Positions 56,004 through 62,925 of a DNA stretch of 64,000 nucleotides are shown here, one piece after another. The translations under genes were made by a program, and so were the position numbers. Source of the DNA: an uncultured Clostridia bacterium (GTDB taxonomy: Bacteria; Bacillota; Clostridia; Lachnospirales; CAG-274); NCBI GenBank assembly GCA_944381435.1, contig CALWLD010000002.1:124001-188000 (forward strand). The letters run 5' to 3'. Each line of letters begins with the position of its first letter. Positions within the stretch are counted from its first letter, which is position 1. The notes under the pieces are model-generated. The model ran no database searches. It was given only the letters and a program-made list of their open reading frames with translations, and had not been told where the DNA came from.

Positions 56004-56420
56004 ATGAACATTCTTATAGAAAATCTTAAAAAAAATAATTTAAAAGTTACACCGCAACGTTTAACTATTTATAATTACTTATACCATAACCATATTCACC
56101 CTAGTGCTGAAACTATTTATAACAATATCAAAGAACAAAACCCTACTATAAGCCTTGCTACAGTTTATAAAACTTTAAAATCTTTAAAAGATTCTGGTCT
56201 TGTTCAAGAAATAAATGTAGGTGAAGATAGCTTTAGATACGATGTACAAATCGAACCACATTCTCACATTATCTGTACTAAATGTAACAGCATTATAGAT
56301 TATTTCCCACAAAAAGATTTTATAAATAGAATACAAGATAAAGTATCAAAAGAAACTGAATTTAAGTTAGATTCTCATCAAATGTATTTTTATGGTACTT
56401 GCAAACATTGTTCAAAATAA
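56004..56420 (+). CDS. perR: Fur-family regulator, PerR-like
   Basis: A 138-residue metalloregulator, probably a peroxide sensor. After the winged helix (KVTPQRLTIYNYLYHNHIHPSAETIYNNI) come RYD, HSHIICTKC and IIDYF. These supply the PerR regulatory-metal ligands: a His in HPSAETIY, the Asp of RYD in place of the Fur Glu, and His residues of the HSH pair. Structural zinc Cys are CTKC and CKHC. The RYD Asp favours PerR over Fur or Zur. I chose the ATG at 56004, preceded by AAGGAGGTG. It would control oxidative-stress genes in this anaerobe. Confidence 0.83.
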   Translation: MNILIENLKKNNLKVTPQRLTIYNYLYHNHIHPSAETIYNNIKEQNPTISLATVYKTLKSLKDSGLVQEINVGEDSFRYDVQIEPHSHIICTKCNSIIDYFPQKDFINRIQDKVSKETEFKLDSHQMYFYGTCKHCSK

Positions 56421-56456
56421 AAATAAGCCATCTACTATAGGTGGCTTATTTTTATT
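56419..56456 (+). terminator. Terminator of the PerR-like gene
   Basis: AAAAATAAGCCATCT and AGGTGGCTTATTTTT form a 15-bp stem with one U-G wobble in the plus-strand RNA and a 5-base loop, then T-rich DNA. The AATAAGCC stem recurs at 39091. The following gap to the GH84 gene holds only the structure at 56587. Confidence 0.85.
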
Positions 56457-56586
56457 TTAATTATATTTTTTTATATATCTCATTTTACAAAAACAACTAT
56501 TATAAAATAACATATACTTTTTTATTTTTACATTAATATAAACATTTAAGCTTAAATTGTTTTATTTTAAATATTTATTAAACTTA

Positions 56587-56627
56587 GGATAAGCCAAGCA
56601 TCAATTTCTGATGCTTAAAATTTATCC
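56587..56627 (-). terminator. Two-tier hairpin after the GH84 gene
   Basis: AAGCATCA pairs with TGATGCTT (inner, 5-base loop) and GGATAA with TTATCC (outer). It is about 65 bases past the GH84 stop on the minus strand. Probably terminates that transcript, though no long U tract follows on the minus strand. Confidence 0.5.
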
Positions 56628-56693
56628 CATATATATCCAATATCTTTAGCTAAATCACCTAGATTTCATAAGATAGTATTTATATATTTACCC

Positions 56694-59192
56694 TTAAGAA
56701 AGTTTTATTGTTGTTCTTACGCTTGGTAAATAATTTTTAGATGTTCTCTCTAAAAATACTCTTTCTTCATTAATATTTTCAATATTTATAAAATCTAAAT
56801 CTGTTTTTGCTTCTTTAGTTTCAAAAATAGGAGTTTCATCATTTAAGTTTTTGTAAACTTTTATAACATCACCTTTTTTAATACCTTTTATTGTTAATAT
56901 ATCATTGTTGTATTCCATATTTGAAACCAATATTTTGTCAGATTGATAAGGATAAGCCTCTTCAAAAAGTTCAAAAGAATATATCCTTGTATGCCCTCCA
57001 CCATTTATACTTATTTGAGCAGGCTCTAAAATTTGTAATTTAATATATCTAGCTTTTACCTCATTAAAAAATATTCTATTAACTATATCTGCTTCATTTT
57101 CAAATTCATCTACAATATCAAAATTTACACCATCAACACTAGCTAAAATTTGAGCTTTTTTTGTATTCCACATTCTGTTTTCCCCTGCTTCATCGTGTCC
57201 ACAGTTTACTATTTTATATTGTTTTAATGTTTTAACCTCTTTTAAATCTACAATAGCAGCTGGCCTATATTCAAGAGAGCACCATTTTCCACCTGCAATA
57301 TTACCTTTTATAAGGTTTTCTACCTGTTCTTCTTTATCTTTACCTGTAGATGAGCTTACGCTAACTCCTAAAGATTTTAAGGCAATGTTGTTCATATTAT
57401 AGTTAAGCTCTAAAGCCTTGCTTTCAAGACCAGCTTCAACATTTACAATATCTATTAATTTTTCAACAAAAGGCTTTAATATTAAAGAACCAACTTCAAC
57501 AACAAACATTACAGATTTACCTTCTTTTAATGTATCTACTCTACAATCTTGTATTTTTTGAAGATTTATTGTTGCTTTTTTACTATTTTCTTCTATAATG
57601 TCAATGTTATTTTTATCAATATCTTTAAGGGCTAATAATGCATATTTACCTGCTATAGCTAAAAATTCAAGTCCGTCTAAAAATGGCTTTAATTCTGTAA
57701 CTAGCTGTTTGTTCTGACAATCTTCTTTAACTTTTTTAGTAGCATTTTCTATATCTTTAAAATGCTTTAACATTACATCTAAATATATATCAATATTTTC
57801 ATTTTTATCAATAGCATTTTCTAAGTTTTTAATGTCATCTTTTAAATACCAAGACTCATCAAATATAAATGTTCCGCTAGCTCCGCCATCTTCTTTAACG
57901 TAGCAAGTATTAGATGCAAATATTTCTAATTCTTTACTAACTTCTGGAGCGATAGCTCTAAATGATGCACAATAACTTTTTTCACAATCAAAAGCTTTTG
58001 TGTTCCAGTTATGGTCTGCTATACAAAATAAAGCTTGTTTAGATGCTTGTGCCTGATTCATTGGGTTAGAGAAAAAACCTGTAACGTTAGTTAAGTCTGG
58101 ATTTAAGTTTTCTAATTTTCCCATAAGAACCTTTCCATTACAATAATCGTTTACAGGATAATTCCACCATACAGCTAAATCTTTATCACTGTTTATTTTT
58201 CTTTTAGGTGCATCTAACTGCTCATAAGATATATTAGACATAGTAGCAGCTCCTGTCCACATAACTTCTACATCTTTGTTAAGGGTTTCTATGAAAACTT
58301 TAAAGTAACCCTCCATATCTGGCCCCCAAGCCTCACAGTATCTTGTACCTACTGTAATAAGAGGTCTAACATCTTTTTTAGGTTTTACAAATTCTTTATC
58401 CACACGATTTATATAATCTGCTTGAGCTTTACCATCAGCAATACCTGTTATATCATCAAATAATACACCAAACTGCCTTACACCTAAGCTATATAATTGT
58501 TCTAGTTTATTTAAAGTAGCTTTAAAATCTTCATCAGATAAAAGGTCTATGGTATCCCCTGGGTGTATCGTCCATACAAAATTCATATTGTTAATATGCC
58601 CATTTTCTGCTAGCTCTTTTATTTCCATAGCTTTATCCTGTGGGTATAAATCACGCCAGCTTGTTCTGTGGTAAGGGTCGTCTTTAGGTGCATATATATA
58701 TGTATTAAATTTACATTCACCGCCAAACTCCATAAGGTTTATCCTGTCTTGATGGCTCCAAGGATAACCATAAAATCCTTCTATATATCCTCTATATAAA
58801 ATATCAGGATAGTCATATATTTTGCATTTTTCTATAAATTCTTTGTTTTGATTTAACATAGATAAAAGAGTAACTAAAGCGTAAAATAAGCCTGCTTTAT
58901 CATTAGCAGTTATTAATATATCGTTACATATATCTAATATGTAACCTTCTTTTTTATCCATATTTTTTATGTCTAATATAATATTTATTGCATCATTATC
59001 TTCTTTTGTGTCTATTTTGTATTCTACATTATTTTTATTAAAAAATTTTTCTAATTTAGTAAAAATATAATTTTCTAACTCTATTTTTTTTACTATATTA
59101 AACTTTTTATTAAGCATTAATCTTTCATTTTTATATGTTATTTCTTGTGGTAAAGGATAAATTTCATATTTTGACACTTGATTATTTTCCAT
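56694..59192 (-). CDS. GH84 beta-N-acetylglucosaminidase (O-GlcNAcase/hyaluronidase-like)
   Basis: An 832-residue glycoside hydrolase of family GH84, related to clostridial NagJ. An N-terminal GH84N-like domain (residues 1-115) precedes the catalytic barrel starting YRGYIEGFYGYPWSHQDR. The paired catalytic acids are in FGVLFDDITGIA, and MWTGAATMSN with WWNYPVNDYCNGK follow. A discoidin/CBM32-like module covers about residues 600-735. No signal peptide is present, so it may act in the cytoplasm on imported GlcNAc-containing host glycans. Fits with fucI in suggesting mucin-glycan use. Substrate is inferred. Confidence 0.88.
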   Translation of the reverse strand: MENNQVSKYEIYPLPQEITYKNERLMLNKKFNIVKKIELENYIFTKLEKFFNKNNVEYKIDTKEDNDAINIILDIKNMDKKEGYILDICNDILITANDKAGLFYALVTLLSMLNQNKEFIEKCKIYDYPDILYRGYIEGFYGYPWSHQDRINLMEFGGECKFNTYIYAPKDDPYHRTSWRDLYPQDKAMEIKELAENGHINNMNFVWTIHPGDTIDLLSDEDFKATLNKLEQLYSLGVRQFGVLFDDITGIADGKAQADYINRVDKEFVKPKKDVRPLITVGTRYCEAWGPDMEGYFKVFIETLNKDVEVMWTGAATMSNISYEQLDAPKRKINSDKDLAVWWNYPVNDYCNGKVLMGKLENLNPDLTNVTGFFSNPMNQAQASKQALFCIADHNWNTKAFDCEKSYCASFRAIAPEVSKELEIFASNTCYVKEDGGASGTFIFDESWYLKDDIKNLENAIDKNENIDIYLDVMLKHFKDIENATKKVKEDCQNKQLVTELKPFLDGLEFLAIAGKYALLALKDIDKNNIDIIEENSKKATINLQKIQDCRVDTLKEGKSVMFVVEVGSLILKPFVEKLIDIVNVEAGLESKALELNYNMNNIALKSLGVSVSSSTGKDKEEQVENLIKGNIAGGKWCSLEYRPAAIVDLKEVKTLKQYKIVNCGHDEAGENRMWNTKKAQILASVDGVNFDIVDEFENEADIVNRIFFNEVKARYIKLQILEPAQISINGGGHTRIYSFELFEEAYPYQSDKILVSNMEYNNDILTIKGIKKGDVIKVYKNLNDETPIFETKEAKTDLDFINIENINEERVFLERTSKNYLPSVRTTIKLS

Positions 59193-59343
59193 AATATTAC
59201 TCCTTTAATTTTTTATATTTAATATATCACTTCAACAAAATTATGTCAATAACAAATATAAACATATATATTTTACACAAATTATATAGCTAACATCTTG
59301 ATAGTTTTATTGTATTTTGTATAAATAATATATAGTTATATTA

Positions 59344-59372
59344 TTGACTAAATTATAGTTTCTTGATATAAT
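59344..59372 (+). promoter_or_regulatory. Sigma-A-type promoter upstream of the hydrogenase gene
   Basis: TTGACT at 59344-59349 and TATAAT at 59367-59372 with a 17-base spacer. The start codon is 100 bases downstream, so the 5' leader would be about 90 bases; it contains a TTAACAA that could be half of a Rex site. Confidence 0.75.
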
Positions 59373-59472
59373 ATTAAAAAATAATGTTTATTAACAAATA
59401 TTTTATTTTAGGTCAAATGTATATTTTAACCTTGGTTTACTGCTTTAATTATATATTATAGGAGGTTTTTTT

Positions 59473-60846
59473 ATGAGCAAACATAATCTTATAGATATTA
59501 GAGTACCAATAGAAGATGATAACCCTTCTATTGTCTTACACGAAGATAAATGTATAAAATGTAAATTATGCACTAAAATATGTAGAGATTTTATAGGTGT
59601 TTATGGTCATTACGACTTAGAAAAAACTAATGATATTGCCATATGTATCCATTGTGGACAATGTGCCAACATATGTCCTGTTGATAGTATTACAGAAAAA
59701 TATGAATATGAAACAGTAGACAATATCATTGCTAATGAGGATAAAGTTGTTATAGTTAGCACTGCTCCTGCTGTAAGGGTAGCTTTAGGTGAGTTATTTG
59801 ATATGGAGGAAGGCGAATTTGTAGAAGGAAAAATGGTTTCTTTATTGAGAAAGCTAGGTTTTGACTATGTTTTAGATGTAAACTTTGGTGCTGATATAAC
59901 AATAGTAGAAGAAGCTAGCGAGCTTGTAGAAAAGTTAAAAAACGAAAATGCTACTTTCCCTCAGTTTACTAGCTGTTGTCCTTCTTGGGTAAAATATGTA
60001 GAAACTTATCATCCTGATTTTATACCAAATCTATCATCTGCTAAAAGCCCTATAGGTATGCAAGGTGCTACAATAAAAACTTATTTTGCTAAAAAAATGA
60101 ACATAGACCCATCTAAAATTGTAAATGTTACAATAACGCCGTGTTCTGCTAAAAAGTTCGAAATAAGACGTGATGAGTTAAATGCATCTGCAAAATATAA
60201 CAATATAGAAGTTATGCGTGATAACGACTATATTATTACAACAAGAGAACTTGCAAAATGGGCTAAAGAAAAAGGAATAGATTTTGCCTCTTTAGAAGAT
60301 AGCAAATTCGATAAATTTATGGGAGAAGCATCTGGTGCTGGTGTTATCTTTGGTAATACAGGTGGTGTTATGCAAGCAGCATTAAGAACTGCTTATAACT
60401 ATTTAACTAATGAACCTGTTCCTGAAAATCTTTACGAATTAAAAGAAGTTAGAGATTTAGAAGAAATTAAAGAAGCTAGCGTTAATATAAACGGAAAAGA
60501 TATAAATATAGCAGTTGTATATGGTACTGCTAACGCTACAAAGCTTATAGAAAAAATAAAATCTGGCGAAAAACAATACCATTTTGTTGAAGTAATGGCT
60601 TGCCCTGGTGGTTGTATAGGTGGTGGTGGTCAACCTAAAAAGAAAATTCCAAAAAGAGATGCCGCTTTAAAAAAACGTATAGAAGGACTTTATAAAAGAG
60701 ATAACGAGCTAAAAATAAGGTCTAGCTATGAAAACGAAGAAATAAAAGAACTTTATAAAGAATTTTATGGTAAACCTTTAAGTAATTTAGCAAAAGAGCT
60801 TTTGCACACTTCTTTTACAGATAGAAGTAAAGACTTAGGTAATTAA
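59473..60846 (+). CDS. [FeFe] hydrogenase, group B-like
   Basis: A 457-residue H2-cluster enzyme that evolves or oxidises H2. Two 4Fe-4S ferredoxin motifs occupy the N-terminus (CIKCKLCTKICRDF and CIHCGQCANICPVD). The H-cluster motifs are L1 FTSCCPSWVKYVE, L2 TPCSAKKFEIRR and L3 VMACPGGCIGGGGQP. The usual Met before the L2 Cys (MPCxxK) is Thr, a group B feature, and the protein lacks the extra N-terminal clusters of the large CpI type. AGGAGG precedes the ATG. Likely disposes of electrons from fermentation; partner unknown. It may also have a sensory role, as do some divergent groups. Confidence 0.9.
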   Translation: MSKHNLIDIRVPIEDDNPSIVLHEDKCIKCKLCTKICRDFIGVYGHYDLEKTNDIAICIHCGQCANICPVDSITEKYEYETVDNIIANEDKVVIVSTAPAVRVALGELFDMEEGEFVEGKMVSLLRKLGFDYVLDVNFGADITIVEEASELVEKLKNENATFPQFTSCCPSWVKYVETYHPDFIPNLSSAKSPIGMQGATIKTYFAKKMNIDPSKIVNVTITPCSAKKFEIRRDELNASAKYNNIEVMRDNDYIITTRELAKWAKEKGIDFASLEDSKFDKFMGEASGAGVIFGNTGGVMQAALRTAYNYLTNEPVPENLYELKEVRDLEEIKEASVNINGKDINIAVVYGTANATKLIEKIKSGEKQYHFVEVMACPGGCIGGGGQPKKKIPKRDAALKKRIEGLYKRDNELKIRSSYENEEIKELYKEFYGKPLSNLAKELLHTSFTDRSKDLGN

Positions 60847-60848
60847 CA

Positions 60849-60878
60849 GTAATATTTTTTATACCCTCTTCATATATT
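60849..60878 (+). promoter_or_regulatory. Candidate sigma-E promoter of yabP
   Basis: GTAATATT (60849-60856) and CATATATT (60871-60878), 14 bases apart, fit the sigma-E pattern rTmATATT / CATAcAnT, the second differing at one of seven fixed positions. yabP is a sigma-E gene in Bacillus, so this is expected. The start site would fall near 60885, inside the hairpin listed next. Confidence 0.6.
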
Positions 60879-60906
60879 TAATATATAAAATATATGTGGA
60901 GGGTAT
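60861..60906 (+). promoter_or_regulatory. Hairpin sequestering the yabP Shine-Dalgarno site
   Basis: ATACCCTC (60861-60868) pairs with GAGGGTAT (60899-60906), and CATATATTT with AAATATATG, as one nearly continuous 19-bp stem with a single mismatch and one wobble. The Shine-Dalgarno GGAGGG (60898-60903) is fully paired, 5 bases before the yabP ATG at 60909. There is no U tract after the stem, so it is not a terminator. Readthrough RNA from the hydrogenase gene would have the site closed. RNA from the internal promoter would have it open. Confidence 0.75.
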
Positions 60907-60908
60907 AA

Positions 60909-61190
60909 ATGTCTGAAGAAAAAAGAAACAAACATAATATTAATATATTAGATAGGACAAACATCAAAATTACAGGAGTTATAGATGTTATATCATTTGA
61001 TGAAGAAATGATTGTAGCAGAAACAGAGCTTGGCGTTGTAATATTAAAAGGATTAAATTTCCATATTAACAAATTAAATTTAGATACAGGTGATTTAGAA
61101 ATAGACGGTGAAATATATAGCTTAATATATGAAGATAAATCTAGCTATAATAAACCTGCTAGTAGTTTATTTAGCAAGATATTTAAGTAG
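60909..61190 (+). CDS. yabP: Sporulation protein YabP
   Basis: A 93-residue YabP/YqfC-family protein made in the mother cell and needed for sporulation in Bacillus. The domain reads NILDRTNIKITGVIDVISFD, then VAETELGVVILKGLNFHIN with LEIDGEIYSLIYED. The Shine-Dalgarno site is within a hairpin (60861-60906). It is followed by yabQ 5 bases later and divIC; its usual neighbours hup and rqcP are far away at 38.8-39.4 kb. Identification is clear from the domain pattern. Confidence 0.9.
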   Translation: MSEEKRNKHNINILDRTNIKITGVIDVISFDEEMIVAETELGVVILKGLNFHINKLNLDTGDLEIDGEIYSLIYEDKSSYNKPASSLFSKIFK

Positions 61191-61195
61191 AACGT

Positions 61196-61717
61196 ATGAT
61201 TTTATCTATTTCTTATCAATTTAAAATATTTTTAATATCACTATGTATAGGTTTAATTTTAGGATTTTTATATGATTTTCTTAAAATATTTAGAAAATAT
61301 ATTTTACATAATAATTTTTTTATAAATATAGAGGATATCATATATTGGCTTTTTATGTCTATCATAATATTTTTTATAACTCTTTGCCAAAACAATGGAC
61401 AAATTAGAATATTTTTTATTTTAGGTATTTTTATAAGTATGTTATTATATAGCCTTTTAATAAGCCCTATATTTTTAAAGTTCTCTATAGATATTATAAA
61501 TTTTATTTTAAAAATATTTTTATTTATTTTTAAAGCAATATGCACACCTATTTTAATTGTTTTTAACATATTTTTTAAGCCTCTAAAATTTATTTTTAAT
61601 TTATTAAAAAAACTATTGCAAAATTGTAAATTTTATGCAACAATATATAATAAGTTAAATAGTATTAGTGTATCTTTAAAATCTTTAAAAGGAGGTAAAG
61701 CAAAAAATGAAAAATGA
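61196..61717 (+). CDS. yabQ: Spore cortex biosynthesis protein YabQ
   Basis: A 173-residue membrane protein with about four hydrophobic segments. The start QFKIFLISLCIGLILGFLYDFLKIFRKY matches YabQ, which sits in the outer forespore membrane and helps form the cortex. The tail is Lys-rich and basic. No clear Shine-Dalgarno precedes the ATG; with yabP ending 5 bases upstream, translation is probably coupled. Its end overlaps the divIC-like gene by 11 bases. Confidence 0.82.
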   Translation: MILSISYQFKIFLISLCIGLILGFLYDFLKIFRKYILHNNFFINIEDIIYWLFMSIIIFFITLCQNNGQIRIFFILGIFISMLLYSLLISPIFLKFSIDIINFILKIFLFIFKAICTPILIVFNIFFKPLKFIFNLLKKLLQNCKFYATIYNKLNSISVSLKSLKGGKAKNEK

Positions 61718-62003
61718 AAAAAATAAGAAAACTTCTTCTGCCTTTAATAAGCTTTATTTTCTTATTATGATTTTTACTATTTTAAGTTTTTCTTCCTATT
61801 TGTTTTATAAATACAATTCATTAATTACATATAACGATAAAATCCAAGAGCTTAATACAGAAATAGAAAAGGCGAACAAAGAAAATGAGGAGCTTCAATA
61901 CCAAACAAATTATAAAAATAGTGATGAATACATAGAAAAATTAGCTAGAGATAAACTTGGTATGGTAAAAAATAACGAAATAATATTTTATGACGAAAAT
62001 TAA
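61707..62003 (+). CDS. divIC: FtsB/DivIC-family septum formation initiator
   Basis: A 98-residue single-pass protein: a membrane segment at about residues 16-34, then a coiled coil (YNDKIQELNTEIEKANKENE) and the conserved tail DEYIEKLARDKLGMVKNNEI. This is the FtsB/DivIC domain that joins DivIB/FtsQ and FtsL in the divisome. AAAGGAGG lies upstream of the ATG, inside yabQ. Placement after yabP-yabQ is the standard DivIC context, which supports that name over FtsL. Confidence 0.87.
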   Translation: MKNEKNKKTSSAFNKLYFLIMIFTILSFSSYLFYKYNSLITYNDKIQELNTEIEKANKENEELQYQTNYKNSDEYIEKLARDKLGMVKNNEIIFYDEN

Positions 62004-62028
62004 TTATACTTAAGATAAGGGTGATTTT

Positions 62029-62448
62029 ATGATAAATAATAATTTTAATACTAATTATTCAAATAACCTTAATAATTCTATTAATAATTATAAAAATAAC
62101 AAAAAAGAAGAATGTAATACTTGTGAAAACAGAAAATATAAAGATGGTTCAGATGATGCTGGGGTATCTTTTAAAACAGCTACAAAGGTATCCCCTAATG
62201 CATCAGGTTTAGCTGTTCGTAGCCACGAGTTAGAGCACGTTAATCGTGAAAGAGCTAAGGCTAAAAGAGAAGGTAGAGAGGTTATATCTCAAACTGTTAC
62301 TATAAAAACTTCTACCTGCCCTGAATGTGGAACACCTTACACATCTGGAGGCGAAACAAGAACTATAACAAAAGGTGTTATAGATGAAAATGCTAAAAAT
62401 TTAGATGATGAGGCAAGACGTGGTCAATTTATAGATATGTATATATAA
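62029..62448 (+). CDS. SprA-like putative metalloprotease (HExxH)
   Basis: A 139-residue protein resembling the SprA / CJM1_0395-like putative metalloprotease family. After an Asn-rich 25-residue N-terminus comes CNTCENRKYKDGSDDAGVSF, then PNASGLAVRSHELEHVNRE with an HExxH zinc motif, and the C-terminal CPECGTPYTSGGETRTITKG. The first and last Cys pairs may bind a structural metal. It starts 25 bases after the divIC-like gene, so it may be in that operon. Proteolysis has not been shown for the family, as far as I know. Confidence 0.7.
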   Translation: MINNNFNTNYSNNLNNSINNYKNNKKEECNTCENRKYKDGSDDAGVSFKTATKVSPNASGLAVRSHELEHVNRERAKAKREGREVISQTVTIKTSTCPECGTPYTSGGETRTITKGVIDENAKNLDDEARRGQFIDMYI

Positions 62449-62457
62449 TAATTTTCT

Positions 62458-62517
62458 AAAAATAAAAAGATTTAATGTTATACATTTTGTTTATAACATT
62501 AAATCTTTTTATTTTTA
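62458..62517 (+). terminator. Terminator of the SprA-like gene
   Basis: A very long stem, core AATAAAAAGATTTAATGTT with AACATTAAATCTTTTTATT, extends to about 26 bp with a 9-base loop. It begins 10 bases past the stop codon. Strong Rho-independent terminator, usable on both strands. Confidence 0.85.
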
Positions 62518-62545
62518 AAAATCACCCGTTTAAACGGGTGATTTT
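62518..62545 (-). terminator. Palindromic terminator for the small minus-strand gene
   Basis: AAAATCACCCGTTTAAACGG then GTGATTTT form a 28-bp perfect palindrome (core CACCCGTTTAAACGGGTG). On the minus strand it is about 40 bases after the stop of the 51-residue gene and is followed by TTTTTA. Its CACCCG/CGGGTG stem resembles the IS200-type end at 43855. Confidence 0.7.
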
Positions 62546-62586
62546 AATTTTTAATTTTTAATTACAATTAAGGTCTGGCTTAATTT

Positions 62587-62742
62587 TTATTTAGCTTCAC
62601 AAACGCCAAAGTTATTGCATTGAGGCATACAGAGTAAAAGTAATAAAATAAGCATAGTGCTATCACAGCAAGCTCCCATTGTACCTTGCATCATCATTAA
62701 TAAAAAGATTATTAAGATAAAATTGTTCCCTCCAAAATTCAT
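62587..62742 (-). CDS. Small Cys-containing hydrophobic protein, 51 residues
   Basis: A short gene with a textbook Shine-Dalgarno (TTGGAGGT, 8 bases before the ATG). The product starts MNFGGNNFILIIFLLMMMQG, continues TMGACCDSTMLILLLLLCMP and ends QCNNFGVCEAK. It has one or two hydrophobic segments and five Cys, three of them in the second half. Its base composition and the terminator downstream support a real gene. I do not recognise a family; small hydrophobic peptides like this often occur in spore formers. It is transcribed away from the S8 protease gene. Confidence 0.75.
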   Translation of the reverse strand: MNFGGNNFILIIFLLMMMQGTMGACCDSTMLILLLLLCMPQCNNFGVCEAK

Positions 62743-62925
62743 ATTTGTTACCTCCAAAAAAGTTATATTTAATTATATGCAAAGTATTTTTAAATTATTA
62801 AAGTTTTTAAAAAAAATATTATAATAAATATAAATTTGTTGTACAAGCATATTTTTTGTAAAATTTAATAACATTTTACAATATTTAGCATAAACTAAAT
62901 TAGAAATTATAAAAGAGGTTTTTAT

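Noticed and set aside
60861..60906. Rho-independent terminator of the hydrogenase gene
   Set aside because: The stem is followed directly by the yabP start and no U tract. On the minus strand it is followed by A's. Shine-Dalgarno pairing explains it better.
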